Below, piece by piece: positions 33,914 to 46,381 of a DNA stretch of 64,000 nucleotides. A model generated the notes under the pieces. The model saw only the letters and a list, made by a program, of their open reading frames with translations. It made no database searches and was not told the origin of the DNA. This DNA comes from Hemileia vastatrix (lineage: Eukaryota; Basidiomycota; Pucciniomycetes; Pucciniales; Zaghouaniaceae). Both the position numbers and the translations under genes were made by a program. The stretch lies in the NCBI GenBank assembly GCA_030280995.1, contig JASXTE010000012.1, positions 6,953,001 through 7,017,000 of the forward strand. The letters are read 5' to 3'. The stretch's first letter is position 1. Every line of letters starts with the position of its first letter.

Positions 33914-34976
33914 CTAGCTATAAGCCTTGACCAAGGTATTTGGAGTAAAACTGTAGAGAAAAACCCCTGTCCCGTTGAAAATTACCAGTTGAAAGTTATT
34001 TGCTACAGTAAATTAGAGCCTGTTACTATACCCCTTCGAACACACTTCTTGACTACTTTGCAAGTCATGACAGTAGCCAATAGCAGACCACTGAGAACCA
34101 AAGAAACAGAATCCTGAAATGCAGAAAGATCCACCCCAGAAAAACAAAACACTGTGCACTTGTTGCACAGAAAAAATCAATAATACTTGATGCAGGTTGC
34201 AAAGCTACACCAGAGAAACCAGTTGACAAAGTTGAGTTAAATGAAGAACTGACCTTGCAACAAACACAGCCAATTGTGGCTCAAAAACAGTGAAAAATGA
34301 GTGAGAAACAATGATATAATTACCAGATGGTTGTATGATAATTAAAGTTTCCCCAAACTGTCTTATTCAGTAAGTACACACAGACCACCATATAAAAAAA
34401 TCCATGCACAGCAACAAATTTGGCGCTTTTGACAGCCAAATTGAATAAAAACCTTCTAGAAACACTCCCCAGCCTTCTATAACCAAGGCAGCCCGCCTAG
34501 AAGCGTCCAGACTTCCCTGAAGCCAGAAAACCACCAAAAACCTCCAATAAAGCCCAAAATACTTAGAAAAATCCACCACAACTACTAAAACCCTTAAAAC
34601 ACAAAATTAAGCTATGACACCATTGTGACATAAAATATAGCGCCAAATCAGCTCTACTTAATGGTACTAAGCACTTAACCCAAAGACTTAAGGTTAGCCC
34701 CTAAAACACAAAAAACAAAATTAAACAGCTATCTTTTAGAAATAAAAAATGAAGAAACAACACCTTAAAACTTAGATTATGAAAAATGTCATCAGCACAT
34801 AAAATATATAGAAAAACTGGGGCTACCCAATGGTAGTACCCACATACCCATAGTCCCAATATTCACTGAATAAAACCAAAACAACACGTAATTATTTGAC
34901 CAATGTCAATTAAGACATACAAAAAAAGTGCCAAACAGACCAACAAAGGCCTCTGCCAATGTTGGAAGACCACACT
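33914..34976. mobile_element. 1.06-kb dispersed repeat, copy 1, inserted in Gypsy-A gag
   Basis: Matches 37099-38100 along its length (GCCTTGACCAAGG near the left end, AACACTGTGCACTTGTTGCACAG, GAGAAACCAGTTG, CAACAAAGG…CCAATNTTGGA…GACCACAC at the right end). Direct repeat GTA flanks it (33911-33913, 34977-34979). Gag homology stops on one side and resumes on the other. No TIR, LTR or coding sequence is apparent, so the element class is unknown. Confidence 0.75.
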
Positions 34977-34979
34977 GTA

Positions 34980-35302
34980 AGTTTAGGCCATCTTTTTAAC
35001 ATTTGTGCTTTTAAAGCCATCCAGTTGCATTTCTTGTGACCATCCAGTTCTTCTAGATCATCTTTACATTCATTTAAAACAAAAAATAACACTTGATGCA
35101 CCATATCATAATCCAATTCAACATGTACTTCTGCTACTTGTTCAAACCTCCTCAAAAAATTTTGAGTGTTAATCGCAGTAAATTGAAAGCTTTCATCTTT
35201 ACACCTAATAATTGTCAAAACCCTTGGCAGTATCAACACTCTTGAATTAGGCAACTTTTGCCTCTCCTGAGTGACTTTAGAAGTAGTAGCTGTAGGATCC
35301 AT
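34980..35302 (-). pseudogene. Gypsy-A gag, N-terminal part
   Basis: ATG at 35302 opens MDPTATTSKVTQERQKL, then a capsid-like region with FTAINTQNFLRRFEQVAEV, MVHQVLFFVLNECKDDLEEL and ALKAQMLKRWPKL. The frame then runs into the 1-kb insertion. It starts about 250 bp inside the 5' LTR boundary, a normal leader length. Confidence 0.8.
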
Positions 35303-35552
35303 TCTACATTTTTAACCACTATAATTATAAATAAAAACAAATAAGCACTAAAAGCTTATATTGACTGTATTACTTTTTTAATACAGTCCTACTCTATCCT
35401 CTGATAACGGCTCTTCATCCACTTGTTGTAGACCCTACAACTCTTCCACTGAAGGGCTGGTTTGATTATGCCCTCTTTTACAAAACCCTAAAAAAACAAA
35501 AAGAAAATAATAACCATACTTACAATTTGGCTGCCACTGTTGGGACACCAAT

Positions 35553-36965
35553 TGAAGGCAAGAAAGAGTTCTATAATACTAATCTATAGACACAACTCTG
35601 AGATAGGTTGGTTCTCCTTCTTAAATATAGCTTTTAAAGAGAAGCTCCTTCCACTCTAATATTTAAAGACAGTGAAAGCACATATTGTAAGTCTGGTTAT
35701 TTATTCTGGGTGTGGAGGTGGAAGTAGAATGACAGTTAATAATAACAGGGGGTATCAAAGTTGAAAATTTATAGTTATTTAAAAGGTATTTTACAACACA
35801 AAAAGAAAGCCACAGAATTGACATTCATTCTCAGTAAAAATGTGTCTTTGGTGCACAATATGGCATATTTCAAAAAATGATCATGGCTGATTTTTTTGAA
35901 AAAGAGGTATTTTTGAAATGGAAGATTTCTAACTTTGATACCCCCCAATAAAAGGAATAAAAGATAAATATATTCTAATATATGCAATTAAACTGTTGGC
36001 TAGATCTATTCTCAACAAGTGCTAGTATTCTCATTCACTCACTCTTGAAGCACTCTATCTAATACTATCTTTACTGTAGCAATATAATATCTCTACAGCA
36101 CTACTTCTGGTAAGCACACCCAATATGTACAAAAAAAACAAAATAAATCTTTTTATCTATTAATTACTAACTTACAAACACTCACACACACACACACTTC
36201 TACTATTTACAAGTGAGTACTTTTATACATTTGTATTTTAAGCGCCCCTTCCCTATGTCTCCTTGCCCTACAGATTTTCCTACACAAGTTCAGCGCTAAT
36301 ACAAGTATATCAAATAGTATCTAAATATCTCAAAGATAAAAGTACATTTATTAGAATGGGTTTTGGATCCAATAGCACCTGAAACCTGCACTTTTTAAGA
36401 TCCCTCACTAAATAATAGGTACTGCATTGACTTTCATACCTATTGCAATGACCCACACTGGGGACACAAGTATCCACTAATTGTGAGACCCTTTGCGCTT
36501 CAGCCAATGACTTTCCTATCTCAAGTCCTATCTTTCTTATACTCTTCTTTAGCCCTAATTTAAAAGCCTTTTCTATTTCTAGCGCTTCTACTTATTTTTC
36601 TAACATGTTTTCCATCTTCACGGGTGAGCACACCTTCTCCCAAAAGTGTAGCTGTTAACTTAAGCTTCAATTTCCATGCCACCTCTATTGCTGCCTTGTA
36701 AGTCAATATTGTAAATCTAGCGTTTTCCATGAATTTTTGTAAGTGCATACCATATTTCCTTGTCATTTAGCCCATTATGTACTTACCCTAACCTTTTTCT
36801 TGCTTCAGGTTATAATTCCATAAAAAAACTGTGCATGGAGAGTCTACCTTTTCTAGGCTATCACATTCCTTTTTTGTGCTCATGTAGCCATCCTACTTGA
36901 CAACCCCTTTTTTGTTCTTTCTGTGAACTGAAACATTGCTGCATTTCTGCAAGATGTGTACCACA
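35553..36965 (-). repeat. Gypsy-A 5' LTR (with nested MITE)
   Basis: Partner of 24065-25242 plus 15282-15410. Minus-strand start TGTGGTACACATC at 36965. Downstream of it, at 35552-35530, is GGTGTCCCAACAGTGGCAG, possibly the primer-binding region, though I cannot assign the tRNA. A MITE occupies 35748-35945. Confidence 0.85.
35748..35945 (+). mobile_element. Harbinger-type MITE, copy 2 (198 bp)
   Basis: GGGGGTATCAAAGTTGAAAA to TCTAACTTTGATACCCCC. Absent from the homologous place of the 3' LTR, which shows it inserted after the LTRs formed. Flanks are CA and AA, so its TA duplication has decayed. Confidence 0.88.
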
Positions 36966-37098
36966 ACAACTGTAGATCAGAGTCCACATTCATAAAAATG
37001 AGTGATGAACTATGATATACAGCCATTTATCAAGGCTCAAAAACATCAAATTGAATGTGTAACTCTGATTTTCTGCCATTTTAGAAAATCTTAAAGTA
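36966..37098. other. CACTA-like minisatellite remnant between Gypsy-A and the 1-kb repeat
   Basis: Contains TGTAGATCAGAGTCCACATTCATAAAAATGAGTG, a unit of the minisatellite seen at 53670-54010 and 38101-38270. No gene. Confidence 0.5.
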
Positions 37099-38100
37099 AT
37101 AGCTATAGGCCTTGACCAAGGGAGTTAAAGAATAACTAGAGAGAATAACCCTGGTGAGATTTATTTTCTACAGAAAATTAGAGACTATTACTATAACCCT
37201 TCTAACAGACTTCTTGACTTCTTAACAAGTCAAGAAAGTAGCCTAAGTTGACCACAAACCAAATAAGACCTTAAATGCAGAAAAATCCACATCAGAAAAC
37301 CAAAACACTGTGCACTTGTTGCACAGAAAACAGCAATAATACTTGATACAGGTTGCAAAGTTACACCAGAGAAACCAGTTGCCAAATTTAAGTCAAATGA
37401 AGAACTCACCTTGCAAAAAACACAGCCAATTGTGTCCAAAAAAACAGTAAAAACTTAGAGAGAAATAGTGATCTAATTACCAGATGGTTGGTTGATAATT
37501 AAAAATTCCCCAAACAGTCTTATTCAGTATGTAAACACAGACCATCATCTAAAAATCTATGCTACAGCAGCTAATTTGGCACTTCTGCTGGCCAAATTGC
37601 ATAGAAACCATCTAGAAACCCTCCTCAGAGTGCTAAAACTACTGCGTGTGGCCCACCTAGAGGATACCTTTCCCCCTGAAGCCATGAAATCACTTAAAAC
37701 AACTAAAAAATCATTTAACAAAAGAAAAAACCTTAAACCTTAAAATATGCTAAAAACATATAGACATAAAATATAAAGAAAAATTAGGGCTATCTAATTG
37801 TACTAAGATTTTAACTCTAAGACTTAAGTTAATCCAAAAAAGGCAAAAAACAAAATTAAACTGTTATAAGAAAAAGGGAAATCTGCCCATTTGAGCCCTT
37901 AAAACCCAAAAATACCCTTACATATATAACATAAAAAAAACCAAGGATATCCAATAATAATAGCCTCATCCTAATAGCTTCAATATTCTTTCTGTGAATC
38001 CAGAAAAACACCATAAACAGAAATCAATGCCATTTAAGACATCACCAAACAGTACCAAACTACGCAACAAAGGTCCCAGCCAATTTTGGATGACCACACC
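37099..38100. mobile_element. 1.0-kb dispersed repeat, copy 2
   Basis: Homologous to 33914-34976, with GTA at both flanks (37096-37098, 38101-38103). It sits in CACTA-like minisatellite DNA. No coding sequence. Confidence 0.72.
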
Positions 38101-38445
38101 GTAGATCAGGGTACACATGCATAAAAATGGGTGGTGAGCTTTGATTTCTAACTGTAGATCAGAGGTCACATGCTCAAGATTTGATATGGTAATTTGATGT
38201 ATGTCCATAGATCAGAGTCCACATGGATGAGATTGGGTTGTTAGCTCTGATCTATGGGTTTCAATCAGAGTTTGCCGGCTCATTTTGAGAATTCAAAGAC
38301 TGTTATTTGCACATGTAATATCAAATTTTGAAATTAAATAAGATAATAAAATTAAATTATGATTTAAGGGAATAATATATTCTAAAATAAAACAGAATTA
38401 AACTCTCCTATATTAATTAGAATAGAATTATAGTAAGTGAAATGA
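38101..38445 (-). mobile_element. CACTA-like element fragment with minisatellite
   Basis: 38101-38270 has 3-4 minisatellite units (GTAGATCAGAGTCCACATG type). 38280-38440 is the inverse of 53510-53655 (GAATTCAA…GACTGTTAATTGCACATGTAATATCAAA in that copy). So it is an interior piece of the 53135-55199 family in reverse orientation. Confidence 0.6.
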
Positions 38446-38727
38446 AAAAGATATTAGGGGGTGTCAGTTCTGGCAAATCCGCACTTAAATAAGTGCGGAT
38501 TTCAAAAACACACTAGCCCCAATACTGGTGGATTTCAAAATGAAATAAGTCACTTATTTCACTCAAATCCGCACTTTCTAAACCAAAAGTGCTGATTTCA
38601 CCATCGAGTCCCATTTCACTGATTTGTCAGCATCATCCCATTCATACGCAGCACTCCGCAGCATAACACTTCATAACTCAAAACATCTTACATCACTTAC
38701 ATCTTCATATCATATCATATAAGAGTT

Positions 38728-39360
38728 ATGCCTTCCTCACTTTCAAATCGTGATAAATTACATAAAGCAATGACTTTCATGGCTCTTGAACTGCTCTTGG
38801 ACTCTGATTGCAATTCTGATTCTGATCTAGAAAAAGATTTTGTCTTTTTATCAAAAATGGCCATGAAACATTACCTTCTTCCCAGAAAGCCTCAAGTACT
38901 TCATACCCCCAAGTACACCATCCAAACACTTCTTAAACTATCTACACCCAGTTTTAGACAGCTGTTCAGGACTTCTCAGGAATGTTTCCTTAAATTTCTT
39001 AATCTTATTCAGGATCATTCCATATTTCACAATAATTCTCAAAAAGAACAACGACATCCTTCAATTCAATTGGCCATCACACTATGTCGTTTGGGTTCAA
39101 ATGGTAATGGAGCCACTTTGAAACATTTAGAAAATGTCTTTGATTTAAGGTATTGTTCAGTTAACACTTATACCAAACAATGTATCACTTCCATCAACTC
39201 CTTGTAATCTCAACTTCTCACCTGGCGAACAAAAGAAGAGCGACTTGAATCATCTCAGGTTATGCAAGCAGAGTGCTTCCCAGGATGTATTGGTTTTGTT
39301 GATGGTACTGCTATTCCTTTGAGCCAGAAACCTGCTCAAGGTTGAAACAATTACTTTCAC
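38728..39360 (+). pseudogene. Truncated Harbinger transposase (element A)
   Basis: ATG at 38728, MPSSLSNRDKLHKAMTF, then RQLFRTSQECFLKFLNLIQ and CRLGSNGNGA as in the C2 enzyme. A TAA follows INSL (39205), then the frame continues LLTWRTKEERLESSQVMQ and GFVDGTAIPLSQKPAQG, a TGA, and NNYF. Homology ends there: the part with the second Asp and the Glu is deleted and replaced by element spacer. The TAA is shared with element B, so it predates their duplication. Confidence 0.85.
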
Positions 39361-39633
39361 ATTCTCGTCAAAAATTTTCACCAAAATATTTTCAAGTCAA
39401 TAAAATTCCATATCTGTTTTAAAAAATTTGCAATACTCTCCCCTGCATTTTATTGAAGCAAGGGGTGGATATCACCAAAAAATTTTTAAGTCATCAATTT
39501 CACATGTCAGATTTGAAAATTTGGCAATACCCCCCCCCCTGCATTTTATTGAAGTAAGTGGTGGAAGTCATCTAAATTTAATATAATTACATAAATTATT
39601 AAATAAATATCTAATATATATCAATTTCCCTAG

Positions 39634-39792
39634 TTTAAAGTAATGACAATCCCTCAGCCAAAATGCAGATCAAATCTAGAAACAAAAGTTTGGGACTTTC
39701 CACAGGTATAGGCTAGAGGAACCCCATGAAACAAATAAATGTTATCATGATTACCATTTATACAACACAAGGTCGTGGGCCCATTACTTTAG
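39634..39792. repeat. Conserved inverted repeat downstream of the dioxygenase gene (element A)
   Basis: AAAGTAATGACAATCC on the left and GGGCCCATTACTTT on the right form imperfect arms about 150 bp apart, with ACAACACAAGGTCGTGG inside. Equivalents: 47082-47240 in B, 61889-62042 in D. It follows the stop of the dioxygenase gene in all three, so it may be part of the 3' UTR or an old MITE fixed in the family. Confidence 0.5.
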
Positions 39793-39862
39793 TTGAGGAA
39801 ATTGATACATAAAAAATATTTATTAAAAATTTACGAAAAATATAAATTTTTTGATGACAACT

Positions 39863-40489
39863 CTAATCCCCATACTTTTTGGATCTAAATAAAGTTTTTT
39901 TAAATCGATTAACTTTACCTTCTTTCATTACCTTATTGATTCTTTGAATCAACTTATGACTGATTTGAAATGAGCAACCAAAATGTGTTAAATCTTGACA
40001 GGATTCCAAACCAGGAGGAGCTTTGGTCGTTTGATGATTATCCTTAGAAGAATTCCAAATAGTTTCGATGATACCATTTCCCAAACCAAAATCAATGATG
40101 CACTGGTGGTCTGGAAAATATAAACCATGTCATTTGATTTTAGCTGGAGATGGTATTGGTTGGCCAGTAATTGGTTTGATATATGAGAATATACCAAAAG
40201 TAAGAAAATTGGTGTCCTTGGTATCGGTGTGAATTTTATTGTGAAATCCAGAATGAGTGATAATAACATTAGAAAATAAAAGATATTCATGGCTGATATC
40301 TTCCCATTTGGAGTCACACCAATTCGGTATTCCTACTTTGGTTGCAGGTTCAGGATTTTTTTCAAATGCTTTATTACAGTGCTTTTTGAGTCGAAGAGCA
40401 AGAAAAGAGTTAAAGGAAGGTAGAGTGTCCCATAAGCAAAAATCTTCATCTTTTTGAGCTTTAGTGATATTCTTGAGCAACGGATACAT
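39863..40489 (-). CDS. Tet/JBP-like 2OG-Fe(II) dioxygenase (element A), one internal TGA
   Basis: About 208 residues from ATG at 40489. LWDTLPSFNSFLALRLKKH starts a helical N-part. The iron site follows as FHNKIHTDTKD (HxD), then LTFGIFSYIKPITGQP, HGLYFPDHQ, IIDFGLGNGIIETIW, the distal His in NHQTT, and THFGCSFQIS. This order matches rust Tet-like oxygenases, relatives of TET/JBP, which oxidise methylated or other pyrimidines in DNA using 2-oxoglutarate and Fe(II). A TGA (40130-40132) between AKIK and HGLYF interrupts the frame; element D has GAT (Asp) there, and B shares the TGA. The upstream non-coding block has splice signals, so an N-terminal exon may exist. Possibly a recent pseudogene. 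Confidence 0.65.
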
Positions 40490-42130
40490 GCCTAGATAAT
40501 AATCATATAAGAGTTTCAGAATCCTTATCCTCTAAATATGCAATATAAAAATGTGAAATAAGACAAGTGAAATTTGGAAAAAAGGCTCAACTTCAAAGGT
40601 CAAAATCTCAGCAACCACTGAACCTAATTCAAACCTGTTTGTGGGAAATAAAAGATATTCTTTAGTAGAATCTTCAGTTAAAGGACATGTGATTTAAATA
40701 AACCTAACCCTAATTTGTTACATAAAAAAATGAAATAAAAATTTAAATTGGGAAAAAAAAGGCTCAACTTTAACAGTCAATATCTCAGCAACCACTGAAT
40801 CAAATTCAAATCTGTTTGTGGAAAATGAAAGGTAGCCTTCAGGAGAATCTTCAGTAAAAAGAACATTAGATTTGAATAAAACTAACCCTAATTCCGAGTC
40901 TGATTTTCAAAATTTTACAAAAACTTGAAAAGTGGTAATGAAGATGAGATCAAAAGAAGTTTTATAAGTTCACTGTTATCCAGATAAGAGTCATACATAT
41001 ATTTAAGTATGAACTTTTCATAAATGGAATGAGATATCATATAGGCATGAAAAAAAGGAGATGAAACTTACCTTGATTGAAAAGTAGGAAAAATAGAGTG
41101 AGAAAGATTGATGTTGGAATTGTGGGGAAATTGAATATGGAGTAAGTGAAATGCATAAAGAATGTGCAATGTATGTGTTTCAATGAAATGGAGCCAAAAA
41201 CAAGTGAAATAAGGGAAAGGGGGGATAATGACCATGCCAAGGAGGGATGGAGAGTAGGGTGATGGAGCTAAAAAAGAAAGTAAAGAGGGAGAGAAAAAAA
41301 AGGTTAATTATACCATTGAAATCCAAAATAACCACTTACAAAAAAAATTTAGATAAAAAAAATAAAATAAACAGAAAAAAACAAAAAAAATTATAATTAG
41401 TAATCAAAAAATCAAAAAAAAGAATAAAGTGACTTACCTGGAGAGATGAGATGACAAAATGAATGAAACCAAATTGTTTGAGGGATGTTGGAGGAGAATA
41501 GGAAAAGGATATGAGGGATGAATGAAAAAAAAATCACTGACAAAATATGCGATTTCATGTTGAGCTGGTGAAAGAAAACCAATGAGCCATCCAAAAAAAA
41601 ATTTCCCCGTAAATTCCAAAAAAAATGAATATGCAACAAACCAAAATACCAACCCAAGTGAATGAAGTACACAAAGAGGAAATTTGGAGAGTACAAAATG
41701 GTATGTGAAAGAAAGGGATGATGTGGCCAACATGTGGTTTTGAAAAAAAAATCACGAAAAAAGTGCTGATTTGAGGTCAGAACTGACACCCATAGAAAAA
41801 AGATTAAGAAGTAGAAGAAATAAGTAAAAAAGAATTTAAACATGCCTGGTCAAAATATTGAAAATGTCAGGAAGGGGTGTGTGCCGAGGATTGATGGGTA
41901 GGTAGCGAGGAAGGTCAGTGTGTCACATGTGACAGGGATGGGGTAAGAAAGGAAGGGATGTTTTGTGGCCAAAATGTGGTTGTGAAAAAAACGGGAAAAA
42001 AGTGCTGATTTGAGGTCATAACTGACACCCTTTTTTGAAATAAGTGACTTTTTTGCAAAATTTAAGTGCTGATTTGGTTTGAAATCCGCACTTAAGTTAA
42101 GTGCGGATTTTCCAGAACTGACACCCCCTA

Positions 42131-44405
42131 ATATAAATGTCTATTCTTTTTCATTCAATAAATAAAAAAGATATATATGTAAGAGTATTTTTTACACAAT
42201 ATTAGCCCTTTATCTTTAAAATATGAAAAAATAAAGACATAAAATGAAATTTTATTAGAATTAATAATATAAAAATAGTTTTTTTTATTTAAATTTAATT
42301 CTGTGCTGAGTCCATTCCCTTATCCATACTATAGAACATATTTTTCATGTTTTATTATTATTTTATTTTTTAGCACACTAATTCTTATCTCCTCATTCCT
42401 ACCTTCTGCCTTACATAAAAATTTATCTTCAATATTGTTCTCCTCTTGAAAATTTCTTTTCTTTTCTCTAAAAAAAATTATTTCCATGCTTTTAAGCCCT
42501 TTCTTCTTCCATAAAGCCCTCTCTGACCCTTTAAAAGCATCCCTACCTCTTTCCACTTGTTTCCATCCCTATTTATTCCCTCCCCAGACCTTCATACCAG
42601 TTATAAATCATAGAAATTAAGTGAATTTTTTTGAGAAAGAAATGAGAAGGGATGGATGAGATAGAAGTTGTAGCAAAAGGTAAATATTGATAGTAAACAG
42701 TAGAAATATGGGTTTAAAAAAAGGGGTATAGAGGGAAGTAAAATTGGTTTAAAGATGCTGTAAATATAATTGAGGATATAAAAAGGAATCAGAAGTTGAT
42801 TTATTTTTGATTTAAGGGTAATGAAAGGAGTGAGGAGCAATTTTATGGTACAAGAAAAAGGTTAAGATTTATAGGATAGGGAGTAAAAGAAAAAGGAGGA
42901 GAGAAAAGGGAAATGTGAAATGAGGGTAGAAAAACATTTGTTGAGAAAATATGATCACATATAAAAGTGCTAGTAAGACTAGAAAGTTAGAAAAAGTGGT
43001 TGAGAAAAGGTAAATTAGAGTTTTTAAAAATATGAGGGTGGATGCTAATGTATGGCCAAACATCAGAATACACATTAATCTTATATTTCTCTCCACACAA
43101 AAAGCTTTATTTCAATCATATGAATACTTAATTATGGCATTAAATTCTTTATCCTGTTATACTAAAGTGTAGACTTCCATTTGAAATTTAAATGAAATGA
43201 AATTCTAGTTTAAGGCTTTGTATAAATCTTTGGTACTTCAAGATACAAAAGGTTTTGCTGCTCATATCAATAATAAAATTGCAAAAAATGAAAATTAAGG
43301 AAGACATTAAATTAATCAATACATATAAATACATTATTTCTTTCCAATAATTTAACTTTATGAGGATGATAATTATACATATCTTTGAAAAATTAGTCAA
43401 ATGGTATTATCTATAAAATAGATTTAGAAAAACAAACCTATAATTAAACCCAAAAAAATCAAATATATTAAGTAAAAATTAGAAGAAGGCCTCTACATTA
43501 GATAAAAGCTATAAATAAATATTATTCAGTGTAATTATACATAAGTTTTGGGAGGAAATTATTCAATTTGAATCTCCTATAGTGTGTTGATTTTTAGTTA
43601 CAAATGTTGCTCCTAATTTCCATACAATTCCACTTGAAATTTCATACAAGACCTTTTTACATGTCTTAAATTAGAGCTTCCACATTAAATTTTTATATAA
43701 CCATCTACAAAAAATTATTTTGATTTATTTTAAAAAATTCAAATACTTTTTTTAAATATATTGTTTTAATATTCAACCTTCTATTGCCTAAGTAATTTTT
43801 TTTTCAAAAAAAAATTAGCTAATAGAATTATATTTTTATTTATTTTTTAATATCTTAGAAAAATGTATATCTCAGTCTTGATGTATCTCCGATTGAACAC
43901 CCAATTCAAATCTCATCCAGAGAATTCTTCAAATTAACTTCAACTTAAAACATATTTAATGTCTTTGAATTTTTAAAATCTGTTTTTACAATGAAAAAAC
44001 TGGTATATGGTTTTAATGATAATCTTTAAATCTCATTACATAGGTATCTTGGAATAAAGAGACCTATTAAGCTCATTTGAGTTCCATTTTTTTAAATGAG
44101 AGCTATAAGAGCCATATTCATGAACAAGTATTTCTTTTACCCAAATATAAATTGATAAAAAGCTTATCAGGATTAAAAATCTGTCCATAATATATATATT
44201 AATGTATTTTTATATCTATACTCTTTTGACTACATTGAAAAAAAAAGCTCATGAAAAAGGTTGATTATTTTGATAATTTTTCTTGATGAGTTATAAACTT
44301 TCTATAATTTTAATTAGGCCTTTTAAAAAAATATTTACTTTACTTCATTTCATTTTATTTTATTTGATTTTTCTTTATTATATTCTATCATACTATATAT
44401 TACTG
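42131..44405. other. AT-rich spacer between elements A and B, no gene seen
   Basis: Open frames here are low-complexity and lack codon bias. No TIR, LTR or known motif was noticed. Confidence 0.5.
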
Positions 44406-44703
44406 TATTATATTATATTATATTATATTATATTATATTATATTATATTATATTATATTATATTATATTATATTATATTATATTATATTATATTATATTA
44501 TATTATATTATATTATATTATATTATATTATATTATATTATATTATATTATATTATATTATATTATATTATATTATATTATATTATATTATATTATATTA
44601 TATTATATTATATTATATTATATTATATTATATTATATTATATTATATTATATTACATTATATTATATTATATTATATTATATTATATTATATTATATTA
44701 TAT
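44406..44703. repeat. (TATTA)n microsatellite, about 60 units
   Basis: About 300 bp of perfect 5-bp units with one interruption (TATTACATTA near 44651). It ends two or three bases before the TA that flanks element B. Confidence 0.97.
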
Positions 44704-46381
44704 AATAGGGGGTGTCAGTTCTGGCAAATCCGCACTTAACTTAAGTGCGGATTTCAAACCAAATCAGCACTTACAAATCAGCACTTAAATTTTGCAAAAA
44801 AGTCACTTATTTCAAAAAAGGGTGTCAGTTATGACCTCAAATCAGCACTTTTTTCCTGTTTTTTTTCACAACCACATTTTGGCCACAAAACATCCCTTCC
44901 TTTCTTACCCCATCCCTGTCACATGTGACACACTGACCTTCCTCGCTACCTACCCATCAATCCTCGGCACACACCCCTTCCTGACATTTTCAATATTTTG
45001 ACCAGGCATGTTTACATTCTTTTTTACTTATTTCTTCTACTTCTTAATCTTTTTTCTATGGGTGTCAGTTCTGACCTCAAATCAGCACTTTTTTTGTGAT
45101 ATTTTTTTTTCAAAACCACATATTGGCCACATCATCCCTTTCTTTCCTATACCATTTTGTACTCTCCAAATGTCCTTTTTGTGTACTTCATTCACTTGGG
45201 TTGATATTTTGGTTTGTTGCATATTCATTTTTTTTGGAATTTACGGTGAAATTTTTTTTTTGGATGGCTCATTGGTTTTCTTTCACCAGCTCAACATGAA
45301 ATCGCATATTTTCTGAAATCGCATATTTTGTCAGTGATTTTTTTTTCATTCATCCCTCATATCCTTTTCCTATTCTCCTCCAACATCCCTCAAACAATTT
45401 GGTTTCATTCATTTTGTCATCTCATCTCTCCAGGTAAGTCACTTTATTCTTTTTTTTGATTTTTTGATTACTAATTATAATTTTTTTTGTTTTTTTCTGT
45501 TTATTTTATTTTTTTTATCTAAATTTTTTTTGTAAGTGGTTATTTTGGATTTCAATGGTATAATTAACCTTTTTTTTCTCTCCCTCTTTACTTTCTTTTT
45601 TAGCTCCATCACCCTACTCTCCATCCCTCCTTGGCATGGTCATTATCCCCCCTTTCCCTTATTTCACTTGTTTTTGGCTCCATTTCATTGAAACACATAC
45701 ATTGCACATTCTTTATGCATTTCACTTACTCCATATTCAATTTCCCCACAATTCCAACATCAATCTTTCTCACTCTATTTTTCCTACTTTTCAATCAAGG
45801 TAAGTTTCATCTCCTTTTTTTCATGCCTATATGATATCTCATTCCATTTATGAAAAGTTCATACTTAAATATATGTATGACTCTTATCTGGATAACAGTG
45901 AACTTATAAAACTTCTTTTGATCTCATCTTCATTACCACTTTTCAAGTTTTTGTAAAATTTTGAAAATCAGACTCGGAATTAGGGTTAGTTTTATTCAAA
46001 TCTAATGTTCTTTTTACTGAAGATTCTCCTGAAGGCTACCTTTCATTTTCCACAAACAGATTTGAATTTGATTCAGTGGTTGCTGAGATATTGACTGTTA
46101 AAGTTGAGCCTTTTTTTTCCCAATTTAAATTTTTATTTCATTTTTTTATGTAACAAATTAGGGTTAGGTTTATTTAAATCACATGTCCTTTAACTGAAGA
46201 TTCTACTAAAGAATATCTTTTATTTCCCACAAACAGGTTTGAATTAGGTTCAGTGGTTGCTGAGATTTTGACCTTTGAAGTTGAGCCTTTTTTCCAAATT
46301 TCACTTGTCTTATTTCACATTTTTATATTGCATATTTAGAGGATAAGGATTCTGAAACTCTTATATGATTATTATCTAGGC

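Larger units (their letters stand above)
15282..36965 (-). mobile_element. Gypsy-A: Ty3/Gypsy retrotransposon with nested insertions
   Basis: Minus-strand element. The 5' LTR is 35553-36965, gag lies between 35302 and 32700, protease near 32130-32500, RT/RNase H 29995-31743 and integrase 28430-29653. The 3' LTR is 24065-25242 continued at 15282-15410. The 3' LTR is split by Gypsy-B (15411-24059). A MITE (35748), a 1-kb repeat (33914) and a 58-bp CACTA-like element (24125) are also nested. Between integrase and 3' LTR there is about 3 kb with a plus-strand gene. In-frame stops, frameshifts and a mutated RT motif show it is dead. I could not identify a clean target duplication at its outer ends. 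Confidence 0.8.
38457..42128. mobile_element. Harbinger-like element A (3.67 kb, deletion derivative with dioxygenase gene)
   Basis: TIRs GGGGGTGTCAGTTCTGGC at both ends, flanked by TA. The left end is followed by a hairpin at 38475-38502 (13-bp arms) and the right end preceded by one at about 42091-42119 (14-bp arms), both containing TCCGCACTTA. It carries the N-terminal third of a transposase (plus) and a dioxygenase (minus). Element B is an almost identical copy in inverted orientation. Confidence 0.85.

Noticed and set aside
41412..41843. Hydrophobic 100-140-codon open frames in A (and 45008-45316 in B)
   Set aside because: They lie in T-rich leader DNA, overlap each other in several frames, and the matching parts of C2 and D are not open.
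44283..44705. 140-codon open frame on the plus strand
   Set aside because: It is the translation of the (TATTA)n microsatellite, giving a repeated YYIIL pattern with no coding meaning.
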